This document shows positions 1 through 7,999 of a stretch of DNA of 64,000 bases, piece after piece. The stretch is from the NCBI GenBank assembly GCA_945862305.1, contig CAMAXF010000001.1, forward strand, positions 186,001 through 250,000. The letters run 5' to 3'. The position numbers were made by a program, and so were the translations under genes. Position 1 is the first letter of the stretch; each line of letters opens with the position of its first letter. A model generated the notes under the pieces. It ran no database searches. It had not been told where the DNA came from and saw only the letters and a program-made list of their open reading frames with translations. The DNA is from Bordetella parapertussis. Its GTDB lineage: Bacteria > Pseudomonadota > Gammaproteobacteria > Burkholderiales > Burkholderiaceae_A.

Positions 1-1
1 C

Positions 2-1636
2 GCCGCCATTCTGGTGAGCGACTGCGATGCGCTGCTCGACCACTATGGCCGCATGCTGGCCGATGCCCTGCGAAAGTCTCGTGAGCTGGCGGTGGAGGTT
101 TACTTTCCAAACAGCACCGAGGCGGTGCTCGCCCGGTTCAATCGCATCTTGGCCGACCTCACGGTGGCTGAGGCCATCAAGCTCGATGGCTCATCCGCCC
201 CGCAGCGCCTGCTGCTGGTCTACGACGGCAAGGGCACTGGCCTGAAGGAAATTCAACTCCTGGCTCGACTGGTGAAGGACTTCCCCGGCGCCAACACCCG
301 CCTGGTGTTGCTGCTGCAGTCGCAAGGGGAAGATGCCGACAAGAAGATCGAAGCCTTTGGAAAAATCGCGCTGCGTTGGGATGTCGAGCGGCCCACGTCC
401 GATGAGGCCAAGGCGCTACTGAATGACGCCCAGGCCAAGGGCATGGGCCCCGAGGTGCAGGCACTCTTGGATGCCACCGGTGTTCACGGTTTTGAGGCGG
501 CGCTGGCACTGCGTACAGGGTTGCGCGCGCTGGCGCTGGCCGATGAGGCACTTGGCGATGAGCCCGGCTCCAAGAAGCCTCTGGCCCAAGCGGCTTCTGG
601 CTTTGGTGCCGCCATGGCACAGGCTGCAGCGGCACAAGGCGCGGATCGAGAGCCTCGCCTGAGTTCCGCTCGCGCCACAGGCGAACAGTCGGCCAGTGCG
701 ATGCGCCTGGATGCCGATGACATGGCTGGGAAGGCGGAGGCGCTGGCTGCGCCCGCCACGCCCTCAAAAAAGAAAATGCCGGGCGTGCTGGTCCTGGGCC
801 TGGTGGCCCTGGGCGCTTCCGCGGCCATCACCCTTGTGCAGCATGAGCCTTGGAAGGCCTGGATGCCCAAGCCCACGGCCTCGGATGCGGAGCTCATGGC
901 CAAGGCACCCGATGAGAAAGAGGGCGATGCCGAGGTCAGTGAAGACAAGGGCGCCCCCGGGAACAATGACAAGGGCGCGCCAGACGCCGATGCGCCCGCA
1001 AACACTGTCGCGAGCCCTGCAGTCGGGCCTTCCAATGCGGGTGATTCGGATGCGGCCCAGGCAGCGCCTGCGCCCACGGCAGCCGTTTCTGCATCGGAAT
1101 CCGCTGATGAGAAGGGCAGTCGTCGTCGCACGGATTCCAACGCCCGTGTGCTCGGACCGGTGCCCGAGCAGTTGAGCGAGCCTGAACTCAAACAGCAACG
1201 GCAGAGCGGCCTCACGCCGCGTGAGCCCGAGGCCATCCCCCAGGATTCACCGATTCGAAATCCCATTGCCGCACCCCGTGTCGTGGCGCAGGCGCCAGCC
1301 CCCGCACCGGCCCCGAGCGACGTCAAAGACGCCAAGGACGCCAAGTCGACCAAGGGGGCAGCCGAGCCTCGTGGATTGGCGCCGGGCTTTTATGTCCAGC
1401 ACGCGTCTCGCGGCACCCGTGCCGAGGTGGAGCGCTTCAAGGCTCAGAACCCGGTGCTCTCGCGGGCGCGCGTGATTCGGCTTAAACGGCAGGGTGCACC
1501 TGGCGACAACTGGGTGCTGCTGTCGGGCCCCTTTGCATCCCTGGACCAGGCCCGTGCCTTCCTCGCCCGCAAGGGCATTCCCTCCGACTCATGGGTGCGG
1601 CCGGCCTCGGCCCTGCGTCCCTTGCTGGCGAACTGA
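2..1636 (+). CDS. SPOR-domain membrane protein (5' partial)
   Basis: The frame is open to the left edge of the window, so the N-terminus is probably missing; the first in-window start would be GTG at 14. The visible N-terminal ~160 residues form an alpha/beta region with a hydrophobic strand (RLLLVYDG) reminiscent of the DamX/ExeA-type modules, but I cannot assign it firmly. A long Ala/Pro/Asp-rich linker follows, with one membrane helix near residues 253-277 (counted from 14). The C-terminal ~85 residues (GFYVQHAS... WVLLSGPFASLDQARAFL) have the SPOR pattern that binds denuded peptidoglycan, usually at septa or poles. Topology is thus cytoplasmic head, one helix, periplasmic SPOR. It ends 16 bases before the next gene, so it probably forms an operon with the two following genes. 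Function beyond envelope binding is unknown. Confidence 0.7.
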   Translation, partial: AAILVSDCDALLDHYGRMLADALRKSRELAVEVYFPNSTEAVLARFNRILADLTVAEAIKLDGSSAPQRLLLVYDGKGTGLKEIQLLARLVKDFPGANTRLVLLLQSQGEDADKKIEAFGKIALRWDVERPTSDEAKALLNDAQAKGMGPEVQALLDATGVHGFEAALALRTGLRALALADEALGDEPGSKKPLAQAASGFGAAMAQAAAAQGADREPRLSSARATGEQSASAMRLDADDMAGKAEALAAPATPSKKKMPGVLVLGLVALGASAAITLVQHEPWKAWMPKPTASDAELMAKAPDEKEGDAEVSEDKGAPGNNDKGAPDADAPANTVASPAVGPSNAGDSDAAQAAPAPTAAVSASESADEKGSRRRTDSNARVLGPVPEQLSEPELKQQRQSGLTPREPEAIPQDSPIRNPIAAPRVVAQAPAPAPAPSDVKDAKDAKSTKGAAEPRGLAPGFYVQHASRGTRAEVERFKAQNPVLSRARVIRLKRQGAPGDNWVLLSGPFASLDQARAFLARKGIPSDSWVRPASALRPLLAN

Positions 1637-1652
1637 ACCACAGGAGCAGCCC

Positions 1653-2399
1653 ATGGCCAAGAAAGAATCGGAAATCATTCGCTCGGAGGGCACCCATGAG
1701 GTGACCTTCGTGGAGGGCACCAATTCGGCCTCGGGCCGCAAGGCCACGCCGCAGAGCAAGGACACCCGCAAAATGGGCGGAGATCGCTTCGAGGGTGGTC
1801 CGGAGGGCAAAGGCGCCCAAGACCGCTATGCCTCTGGCGCAGCTGGTGACAGGGTGGAAGACCGTTACGAGGGCCGTGGCTGGGATAGCATCCAAGACCG
1901 CCTCGAGGGTGCCGGCGCTGGTGAGGCCATTGAAGATCGTTATGCAGGGGGTGGCCCGGCCGACAGCATTCAAGACCGCATGGCCGGTGGCGCTGGCCCT
2001 GATGACATTCAAGATCGCATGGCGGCCGGTGCAGGCCCCGGGGGCATTCAAGACCGCATGGCGGGCGGCGGCGCCCCGGCCCGTGGCCCCGGCGATCGCT
2101 TCGTGCCGCTCGACCAAGCCTTGGTGGCCCGAGACCGGCTCATCCTGCAGCCGATTCCCGAGGCCCCCAAGCGCACCCACCGCCTCTACGAGGTGCTCTC
2201 GAAGGTGCCCAAGCCTGTCTTTCAGCCCGTTGAAATGTTCAAAGACGTGGAGCAGCTCAACACACGGCTCACCGACATTCGCGGCCGTACCGAACAAATT
2301 CGCAAGGGGATGGCTCTAGAAGTCGGCGTTGCTGCCGATGCTTCTCCTACTGGAAAGGACAGCAAATGGCCAATGAAGAAAAAACTTCCGAAGCTCTAG
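1653..2399 (+). CDS. Repeat protein with eight DR-units, unknown function
   Basis: I do not recognise this 248-residue protein. It has no signal peptide or membrane segment. Residues ~44-147 consist of eight tandem units of 12-14 residues, each starting with Asp-Arg and often ending Ile-Gln or Ile-Glu (for example DRMAGGAGPDDIQ). The rest of the unit is Gly/Ala-rich. After the repeats comes a Pro-rich, probably helical tail (PKPVFQPVEMFKDVEQL). ATG at 1653 was chosen because GGAGC lies just upstream and upstream codons of the same frame sit inside the previous gene. Its last 34 bases overlap the next gene, suggesting translational coupling. The regular spacing suggests a structural or multivalent binding role; this is inference. 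Confidence 0.65.
   Translation: MAKKESEIIRSEGTHEVTFVEGTNSASGRKATPQSKDTRKMGGDRFEGGPEGKGAQDRYASGAAGDRVEDRYEGRGWDSIQDRLEGAGAGEAIEDRYAGGGPADSIQDRMAGGAGPDDIQDRMAAGAGPGGIQDRMAGGGAPARGPGDRFVPLDQALVARDRLILQPIPEAPKRTHRLYEVLSKVPKPVFQPVEMFKDVEQLNTRLTDIRGRTEQIRKGMALEVGVAADASPTGKDSKWPMKKKLPKL
1782..2093 (+). repeat. Eight tandem ~39-bp coding units
   Basis: The 312 bases encode eight consecutive 12-14-residue units (total 104 residues), each beginning with Asp-Arg. Units 5-8 are closest to each other (ATTCAAGACCGCATGGC recurs nearly unchanged), which suggests recent unit duplication at the 3' side. Confidence 0.85.
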
Positions 2400-3418
2400 A
2401 GCCCGTCTCCGATGCGGATTCGGATGCCGACCAGCCCCAAGGGCTGGCCGACGAACTCGAGCAGGCCATTGGCGAGGAGCCTGTCAATGAAGAGCTGATC
2501 GAAGAGCTGCGGGCGGCCGAGGCCGACTTTCGTGCGGCCGAGAAGTCGCATATTGAGGCGCGGCGCCAGGCCGAGAAGGCGGCAGAACAGCTGCAGGCCA
2601 TCATTGCCACCGTGCTCGATGCCGCCGAGGTGGCCAACAAGGCCGCCAGCTCGGCCTCGCTCAGCCACAAGTCGCTCTCCGATGCCGCCACCAAGCTGAC
2701 CAAGGGCTCTCAGGCCGGCACCAAGATGTCGTCCATTCTCTTGGGCGTGGCAGGTTTCATTTTTCTGGGGGCTTCCGGTGCGCTCATTGCCATGACCATC
2801 CAGCTTAATCAGCGCGTGAACCAGGCCGATGCCCTCTTGGTGAAAATTGGTACGCAGGCCATTGGCCTGAAGGACAGCCTGGGAACCGTGGATTCCGTGG
2901 GCGAGAGCATCAAGGCCTTGTCCAACAAGAACCAAGGCCTCATGACGGCCCAGACCGAGATCTCCGCCAAGGTGGTCGAACTCGGAACTGCGCTGAAAGC
3001 CATGCAGGAAGAGGCCGCCAAGCGCGATGCCGAGATCAAGAAGACTGCTGCAGAGTCCTCCAAGGCCCTGCTCGAGGCCGCGAAGGCGCCGGCCAAGCCA
3101 GACCCCCAACTCGCCAAGCTCTTGCAGGATGTCAATGCGCTGAGTGGGCAGGTGAAGTCATTGAACGGGCAGGTCGCCAATCAGACCAAGGCCCTGGGTG
3201 AGACGGGCGGCAAGATTGCGGCTGTGAACAAAGAGGTACAAGACCTCAAGCGGGTGGGTACGAATTTGGACACCCTCAAGAAAGAGGTGGAGGCCCTGAT
3301 CGTGCTGGAGCGTCAGCGGTATCGAGAGGCATTGGAGGCGGCCACACGTCGAAACACCCAAGAGAAGGCCGTGGCCTTCCCACGGGCGGAGCGGCCCACT
3401 GGCACCGCCACGCCCTAA
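2366..3418 (+). CDS. Single-pass coiled-coil membrane protein
   Basis: The 350-residue protein has an acidic N-terminus, a charged Ala/Glu/Lys helix (about residues 45-90), one clear membrane helix around residues 118-143 (SILLGVAGFIFLGASGALIA) and then a long heptad-rich coiled coil (ALKAMQEEAAKRDAEIKKTA and onward) up to a short basic Pro-rich tail. No enzymatic motif is visible. The start ATG is preceded by AAAGGA at a good distance and lies within the end of the repeat-protein gene, so the two are probably co-translated. With the SPOR protein upstream it could form an envelope-spanning scaffold; that is inference from context. Confidence 0.65.
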   Translation: MANEEKTSEALEPVSDADSDADQPQGLADELEQAIGEEPVNEELIEELRAAEADFRAAEKSHIEARRQAEKAAEQLQAIIATVLDAAEVANKAASSASLSHKSLSDAATKLTKGSQAGTKMSSILLGVAGFIFLGASGALIAMTIQLNQRVNQADALLVKIGTQAIGLKDSLGTVDSVGESIKALSNKNQGLMTAQTEISAKVVELGTALKAMQEEAAKRDAEIKKTAAESSKALLEAAKAPAKPDPQLAKLLQDVNALSGQVKSLNGQVANQTKALGETGGKIAAVNKEVQDLKRVGTNLDTLKKEVEALIVLERQRYREALEAATRRNTQEKAVAFPRAERPTGTATP

Positions 3419-3439
3419 GGCTGGCTGGGCCAGCGGCAG

Positions 3440-3994
3440 TTATTGATCGGTCACCAGCATGAGGAGATATGCGTCTCGCTTGAAGGCTCGGCAGTGGCCA
3501 TGACCGGTGTAGCTAAAGACTTGGCAGGCTTGGCCAATGGTGGCCACCTGCTCGGTGGACGTCCAGAAGTTTTCGATGGGAAGGTTGGGAAAGGCATTGG
3601 GGTTGTAAGCGGGGTTCTGGCAGTCCGTCTCGCGCGCGTCCTTCATTTCGCTGTAGCTGGGCATGCGCCAGGTCTTGCCCGAGGCCTTGGAGAACTCCTG
3701 CGCGTATTGATGGGCCTCATCCCAGGTCAGGCGAAGCGGGTCGCCCAGGCAGAGGCCCCCTTGAACGGTCTGGCCGGCGGCGCAGCGGAACCACTTGAGG
3801 CCCGAGCGGCCGTCGCGCACCACATTGTCGTTTTCGAGTACATACTCGCGCAGTTCCCCCGCCTTGAAGAGGGCATCACAGCGCGGGGTATTTCGGGTGT
3901 CTGCGCAGCCCGTCAGGGCCAGAAAAACCATGACAATTGCCCACGTTTTTGGAACAATTTTTGCACTATCGTGTGTCAGAGGATCGGGACGCAA
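3440..3994 (-). CDS. DUF1566 (Lcl C-terminal) lipoprotein
   Basis: Residues 15-30 form a short signal ending in the lipobox LTGC, so the mature protein should be an outer- or inner-membrane lipoprotein. The C-terminal part carries the DUF1566/Lcl_C pattern: GLKWFRC near the start, LTWDEAHQYAQ, WRMPSYSEM and FWTST followed by a Cys and an aromatic near the end. Several cysteines probably form disulfides. The start is TTG at 3994: AGGAAA sits 6-7 bases upstream, while the only later ATG would leave an 8-residue signal without positive charge. It is convergent with the coiled-coil gene, and its 5' end overlaps a sigma-54 signature reading toward pomA. Function unknown. Confidence 0.7.
   Translation of the reverse strand: MRPDPLTHDSAKIVPKTWAIVMVFLALTGCADTRNTPRCDALFKAGELREYVLENDNVVRDGRSGLKWFRCAAGQTVQGGLCLGDPLRLTWDEAHQYAQEFSKASGKTWRMPSYSEMKDARETDCQNPAYNPNAFPNLPIENFWTSTEQVATIGQACQVFSYTGHGHCRAFKRDAYLLMLVTDQ
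3949..3966 (+). promoter_or_regulatory. Sigma-54 promoter of pomA-pomB
   Basis: TTGGAACAATTTTTGCA places GG and GC exactly 12 bases apart, matching the -24/-12 pattern with a single change in the -24 box (TGGAAC for TGGCAC). It predicts a leader of about 90 bases to pomA. It lies inside the 5' end of the opposing lipoprotein gene. Confidence 0.6.
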
Positions 3995-4065
3995 GACGTT
4001 TTCCTGACATGAATATTTGTTACAAGACTATACGACAGCCTCTTTAGAGTAGGAGTTCGACAGCA

Positions 4066-4824
4066 ATGGATATCGCAACGATCATTGGTTTGGCGGGGGC
4101 CTTTGCCATGGTGATCATGGCCATGGGAGACCCCGGGCCGTTTATTGACATGCCATCGGTCTACATCGTGGTGCTTGGCACGGCCTTCACCGTGTTGGCC
4201 CGTTCGAGCATTCCTGAATTCATTGGTGCGATTGGCACAGGCATGAAGACCATCAAGTTTAAGGTGGAGTCCCCTGTGCAACTCATTGAGCGGCTCGTGG
4301 AGCTGGGCCAGATTGCCAAGAAAGACGGCATGATTGCGCTCGAAGGCCAGGACATCAGCAACAAGTTCATGGCCAAGGGCATCCGCATGATGGTGGACGG
4401 CACCGACCCCAAGATTATTCAGAAGGCCCTCGAGATCGAGGCCGCTCAGGTTGCAGCGCAAAACAAAACGGCACTCACGGTTTGGGCGTCGATTAAAGAA
4501 GTCGGCCCGGCCATGGGCATGATCGGAACGCTTGTGGGCCTCGTGATCATGCTGGGCAACATGTCAGATCCGAAGTCGATCGGCCCCGCGTTCGCGGTGG
4601 CCTTGCTCACGACCATGTACGGTGCGGTGATTGCCAACATGCTCTGCATTCCAGTCATGGACAAGGTGAACAACCTGGATGCGGCAACCTCGACCAACAA
4701 TGCGTTGATCATCGAGGCCCTCATGTTCATCGCCGAGGGCGGCAACCCACGCATGCTGCCCACCATTCTGGCGGGCTACGTGGCACCGAAGGACCAGAAG
4801 AAGCTTGAGGCCATCGCAGGCTAA
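4066..4824 (+). CDS. pomA: Flagellar stator protein PomA/MotA
   Basis: This is the four-helix inner-membrane stator subunit that with PomB/MotB conducts ions and turns the rotor through FliG. The 252-residue length and the opening MDIATIIGLAGAF match the sodium-type PomA rather than the longer proton-type MotA. Visible helices are residues 1-20, 28-48, about 145-168 (VGPAMGMIGTLVGLVIMLG) and 178-203. The long cytoplasmic loop (residues ~55-140) holds the charged segments that contact FliG. PomB starts 5 bases downstream. A sigma-54 signature lies about 110 bases upstream. Confidence 0.92.
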   Translation: MDIATIIGLAGAFAMVIMAMGDPGPFIDMPSVYIVVLGTAFTVLARSSIPEFIGAIGTGMKTIKFKVESPVQLIERLVELGQIAKKDGMIALEGQDISNKFMAKGIRMMVDGTDPKIIQKALEIEAAQVAAQNKTALTVWASIKEVGPAMGMIGTLVGLVIMLGNMSDPKSIGPAFAVALLTTMYGAVIANMLCIPVMDKVNNLDAATSTNNALIIEALMFIAEGGNPRMLPTILAGYVAPKDQKKLEAIAG

Positions 4825-4829
4825 TTCAT

Positions 4830-6086
4830 ATGGCTGACGACGAGAACAAGAAGCCGGAAGAGGGGCAACCGCCAGAAGAAGCGGCGGCTGCAGCGCCACC
4901 ACCGCCGGCCCCGGCCGAGGAGGAGGCAGCACCGCCGCCGGCCGCAGATGCGCCAGAAGAGAAAAAGTGTGAGGAGTGCCCAGACTGCCCCCCTGTGGGT
5001 GCGCCTGCCTGGATGGCCACCTTCGCAGACATGGCCACGCTGCTCATGGCCTTCTTCGTGCTCATTCTCTCGTTTGCTGAAATGAATGTGCCCAAGTTCA
5101 AGCAGATCTCGGGCTCCTTGAAGAACTCCTTTGGCGTGCAACGGCTCATCCCGACGGTCGAGCCGCCCAAGGCCACGAGCCTCATTGCCCAGCAGTTCTC
5201 GCCGGCCGTGGCCGAGCCCACGCCGGTGGCCTCCGTGCGCCAGCAGACCACCGACGAAACCCAGCGCGAGGTGGAGCTCAAGACCGAGACCAAGACATCT
5301 GACGAAGCCACCGAGAAGGCCGCCAAGGCGGTCGAGAAGGCCCTGGCCCAAGAGGTGGCCAAAGGGTTGGTGGAAGTGAAGGCCGAAGGTCAGAAGGTGG
5401 TGGTGCAGATGAACCCACCTGTGGCCCAAAACCCGGGTGCGGGTGGCGGTGCCGGTGAGAAAGGCGAGAAAACTGCCGGCGTGGTGCCCCAAGAACAAGT
5501 CGAGATCTTTGCCAAGGTGGCCGAGGCGCAGAGCCAGGTCACGGCCCAGGTGGAGGTGCGTCAGGCGCCTTCCGACAAACAAGCCTCGCCGGCGGGGGCG
5601 AATGCCTCGGGCAAGGCGGGCTCTGGCATGGACGATGCCGAGAAGGATGCCCAGTTTGAGCGCATCAAGAACGACCTCGCCAAGGAAATTGCGGCCGGCC
5701 AGGCCGAGGTCATGCGCGATGGCGCCAAGATCGTCATTCGCCTGGCAGAACAGGGCTCGTTCGTCTCCGGTCAGGCGGATCTGCAGCCCGGCTTCCTGCC
5801 GCTCTTGCAGAAGGTGGGCAAGACCATTGCCGACGGCAAGGGCAGCGTGAAGGTCGAGGGCCACACAGACAACGTGCCGGTCATTGAGAACCCCAAGTTC
5901 AAGTCGAACTGGGACCTCTCCGCAGCGCGGTCATCGGCCGTGGCGGACTTCCTCTCGGCCCGGGCCGGTGTTGCACCCAACCGCATCAGTGTGAGTGGCC
6001 ATGCCGACACCCGGCCGGTGGACAACAACGCCACACCCCAGGGCCGTTCGCGGAATCGTCGCATCGAAGTGATCGTCGACGGCTGA
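4830..6086 (+). CDS. pomB: Flagellar stator protein PomB/MotB with long linker
   Basis: This is the peptidoglycan-anchored stator partner of PomA. The single membrane helix (PAWMATFADMATLLMAFFVL) contains the ion-binding Asp at residue 67. The motif CPDCPPVGAP before it and NVPKFKQISGSLKNSFGVQ after it are PomB-like. The C-terminal OmpA/MotB domain includes VEGHTDNVPV, NWDLSAARS and SRNRRIEV. At 418 residues it is about 100 longer than typical PomB. The extra length is an acidic Ala/Pro/Glu-rich N-terminus (~55 residues) and a charged, heptad-like periplasmic linker (residues ~120-280). Sodium specificity is inferred from family resemblance. Confidence 0.92.
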   Translation: MADDENKKPEEGQPPEEAAAAAPPPPAPAEEEAAPPPAADAPEEKKCEECPDCPPVGAPAWMATFADMATLLMAFFVLILSFAEMNVPKFKQISGSLKNSFGVQRLIPTVEPPKATSLIAQQFSPAVAEPTPVASVRQQTTDETQREVELKTETKTSDEATEKAAKAVEKALAQEVAKGLVEVKAEGQKVVVQMNPPVAQNPGAGGGAGEKGEKTAGVVPQEQVEIFAKVAEAQSQVTAQVEVRQAPSDKQASPAGANASGKAGSGMDDAEKDAQFERIKNDLAKEIAAGQAEVMRDGAKIVIRLAEQGSFVSGQADLQPGFLPLLQKVGKTIADGKGSVKVEGHTDNVPVIENPKFKSNWDLSAARSSAVADFLSARAGVAPNRISVSGHADTRPVDNNATPQGRSRNRRIEVIVDG

Positions 6087-6117
6087 TCCCGCCTGGGGCA
6101 TGCCGCGCCGGCGTGAC

Positions 6118-7320
6118 CTAAGGCGCGTCGGCGCCCGTGGCGTCCGCCTCGGGCCTGCACTTCAGGTCGTACTTGTTGATCTTCTCAATGAGGGTGGTGC
6201 GCTGAACACTCAGCAGCCGGGCAGTCTTCGACACATTTCCATCGGCCCGCTCCAAGGCCTGCTCAATCAAGGCGCGCTCGATGTCCGTGAGCCGTTTCTT
6301 CAGGGGCACGCCGTCGAGCACCACCAGCGGTGTTCCTTGTGCCAATGAGATGAGGTCTTCCACCGGGTTGTAATCGCCCGGGGCCACCAAAGGCCGCGGG
6401 GGGCTCGCCACGATGGGCTCGGCTGGCGCAGTGATGCCCAGCAGGGCGTCTTGCTCGTCGACCGCGGACGCTGCGGCCGCGCGGGCGGCAGCCGGCGCTG
6501 CTGCTGGCGCCGACCGAGGCACCGACATGTCTTGCACGCCCGGTGCATTGTGCAGGCCTTTGGGCAGCATCTCGCGGGGAATGTCCCCCAGGCAGACCTT
6601 TCGGCCTGCAAACAAGGCGCTGAATCGGGCCATCAGATTGGAGAGCTCACGAATGTTCCCCGGCCATTGGTAGCCCATGAGGGCCTCGATGAGGGCAGGG
6701 GTGGGCTCAATGGGGGGCAGGCCCTTGCTGGCATGCAGCTTGGAGAAGTGGCGCATCAGGGCGGGGATGTCTTCTCGCCGCTCTCGCAAGGGGGGTGTGG
6801 TGAGCGGCAGTACATTGAGCCGGTAATAGAGGTCTTCTCGGAACCGGCCGGCCTCCACTTCGTGCTCGAGGTCTTTGTGGGTGGCCGCCACCACCCGGAC
6901 ATCCACCTTGATCGGCTTGCCACCGCCCACGGGCTCGACCACCCGCTCTTGAATGGCCCGCAGCAGCTTGACCTGCATGTCCAGGGCCAGGTCGCCGATT
7001 TCGTCCAAGAAGAGGGTGCCACCGTGGGCGAGCTCGAAGCGGCCGACCCGGTCGGCCACTGCACCGGTGAAGGAGCCACGCTTGTGGCCAAAGAGTTCGC
7101 TCTCAATGAGTTCCCGGGGAATGGCCCCGCAGTTCACGGGCACCAGGTTCTTTTCGGCGCGCGGCGAGCAGTCGTGCAGGGACTTGGCCACCAGTTCCTT
7201 TCCGGTGCCACTTTCCCCAATAATCAACACGGTGGCGTCGGAGTGCGCCACCGATTCGATCAGTCGCTTGAGGCTTAAAGTCGGCGGGCTGCTGCCGATG
7301 ATGCTATTGAGTGCGTTCAA
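6118..7320 (-). CDS. FleQ/FlrA-like sigma-54 activator without receiver domain
   Basis: An AAA+ enhancer-binding protein: Walker A GESGTGKE, a GSFTGA loop (family GAFTGA) that contacts sigma-54, Walker B FLDEIGD, the sensor region YQWPGNIREL, and a Fis-type helix-turn-helix ending RTTLIEKINKYDL, which resembles FleQ/FlrA. The N-terminal receiver-like domain of FleQ is missing: the AAA+ domain begins within ~15 residues of the start. I placed the start at TTG 7320. An ATG at 7398 is also in frame but would overlap the start codon of the divergent flgP. A Pro/Ala-rich linker of ~70 residues precedes the helix-turn-helix. It is the likely master activator for the sigma-54 flagellar promoters in this window. 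Confidence 0.82.
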   Translation of the reverse strand: MNALNSIIGSSPPTLSLKRLIESVAHSDATVLIIGESGTGKELVAKSLHDCSPRAEKNLVPVNCGAIPRELIESELFGHKRGSFTGAVADRVGRFELAHGGTLFLDEIGDLALDMQVKLLRAIQERVVEPVGGGKPIKVDVRVVAATHKDLEHEVEAGRFREDLYYRLNVLPLTTPPLRERREDIPALMRHFSKLHASKGLPPIEPTPALIEALMGYQWPGNIRELSNLMARFSALFAGRKVCLGDIPREMLPKGLHNAPGVQDMSVPRSAPAAAPAAARAAAASAVDEQDALLGITAPAEPIVASPPRPLVAPGDYNPVEDLISLAQGTPLVVLDGVPLKKRLTDIERALIEQALERADGNVSKTARLLSVQRTTLIEKINKYDLKCRPEADATGADAP

Positions 7321-7396
7321 AAGTCTGTGGTGGCTAAAGCCCTCGAGATTGGGGTCGAAACTAAGCCATAGGCATGATACTAGGGAAGCCAACACC

Positions 7397-7966
7397 ATGA
7401 AGCGTCATCTGATTCAAATCCTCATTCCATCGGCCGCCATGGCCTTGTCGGCCTGCGTGGCCATGCCGGTCGAGAAAAAGGCCACTGCGGTCGAGCCGCC
7501 TGCACCGGCTGCAGCCCCGGCCCCCACGCTGGCAGAGAAATACCCCGGCTCCACCGGTGCCCGGGCGGCCGCGGCCAAGTCCAACGTGAACATGGCCTCG
7601 CCCATGGCGGACAAGCGTGATGCACTCACCTCCACCGGCTATGCCGTGGTGAGCGTGCAGAACCATCGCCTGCCTGCGCAGCAGCGGCTCATGGCCATTC
7701 GGGCCTCCAAGCTCGATGCCTATCGCGGCCTCACCGAGCAGGTCTATGGCCAGCAATTGGATGCCCGCACCACGGTGGCCGACATGGTCATCCAGAGCGA
7801 CAGCTTCCGGGCCCGGGTCGAGGGTGTGATCTACGGTGCCCGCCTGGAGAGCATCACGCCCGTGGGTGACGACACCTACGAGACCACGCTCACCCTGGAC
7901 GGTGCCGTGGTCAACGACCTGCGCCTGCTCTATCTCGAGCAGCTCGCCGCCCAGCGTCCGCGCTGA
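7397..7966 (+). CDS. flgP: FlgP outer-membrane lipoprotein (LPP20 family)
   Basis: The signal peptide ends in the lipobox LSAC, predicting a lipoprotein. The C-terminal half has the FlgP/LPP20 pattern: AQQRLMAIRASKLDAYRGL, EQVYGQQLDARTTVADM and a hydrophobic beta C-terminus. In Vibrio and Campylobacter, FlgP forms the outer-membrane-associated basal disk around the flagellar motor. ATG 7397 is preceded by AGGGAAG. flgT follows after 33 bases, as in Vibrio-like systems; I see no flgO in the window. The gene diverges from the FleQ-like regulator with only ~76 bases between starts. Confidence 0.82.
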   Translation: MKRHLIQILIPSAAMALSACVAMPVEKKATAVEPPAPAAAPAPTLAEKYPGSTGARAAAAKSNVNMASPMADKRDALTSTGYAVVSVQNHRLPAQQRLMAIRASKLDAYRGLTEQVYGQQLDARTTVADMVIQSDSFRARVEGVIYGARLESITPVGDDTYETTLTLDGAVVNDLRLLYLEQLAAQRPR

Positions 7967-7999
7967 TCCGGTTCTGACCCTGCCCTGCTGGGGACGATC

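Noticed and set aside
484..1353. Long antisense reading frame opposite the SPOR gene
   Set aside because: It mirrors codon-position bias of a high-GC gene; its product is a low-complexity Ser/Ala/Gly string.
1782..2093. Tandem DNA repeats as a CRISPR or minisatellite
   Set aside because: The unit is ~39 bases, in frame and fully coding; variation follows codons.
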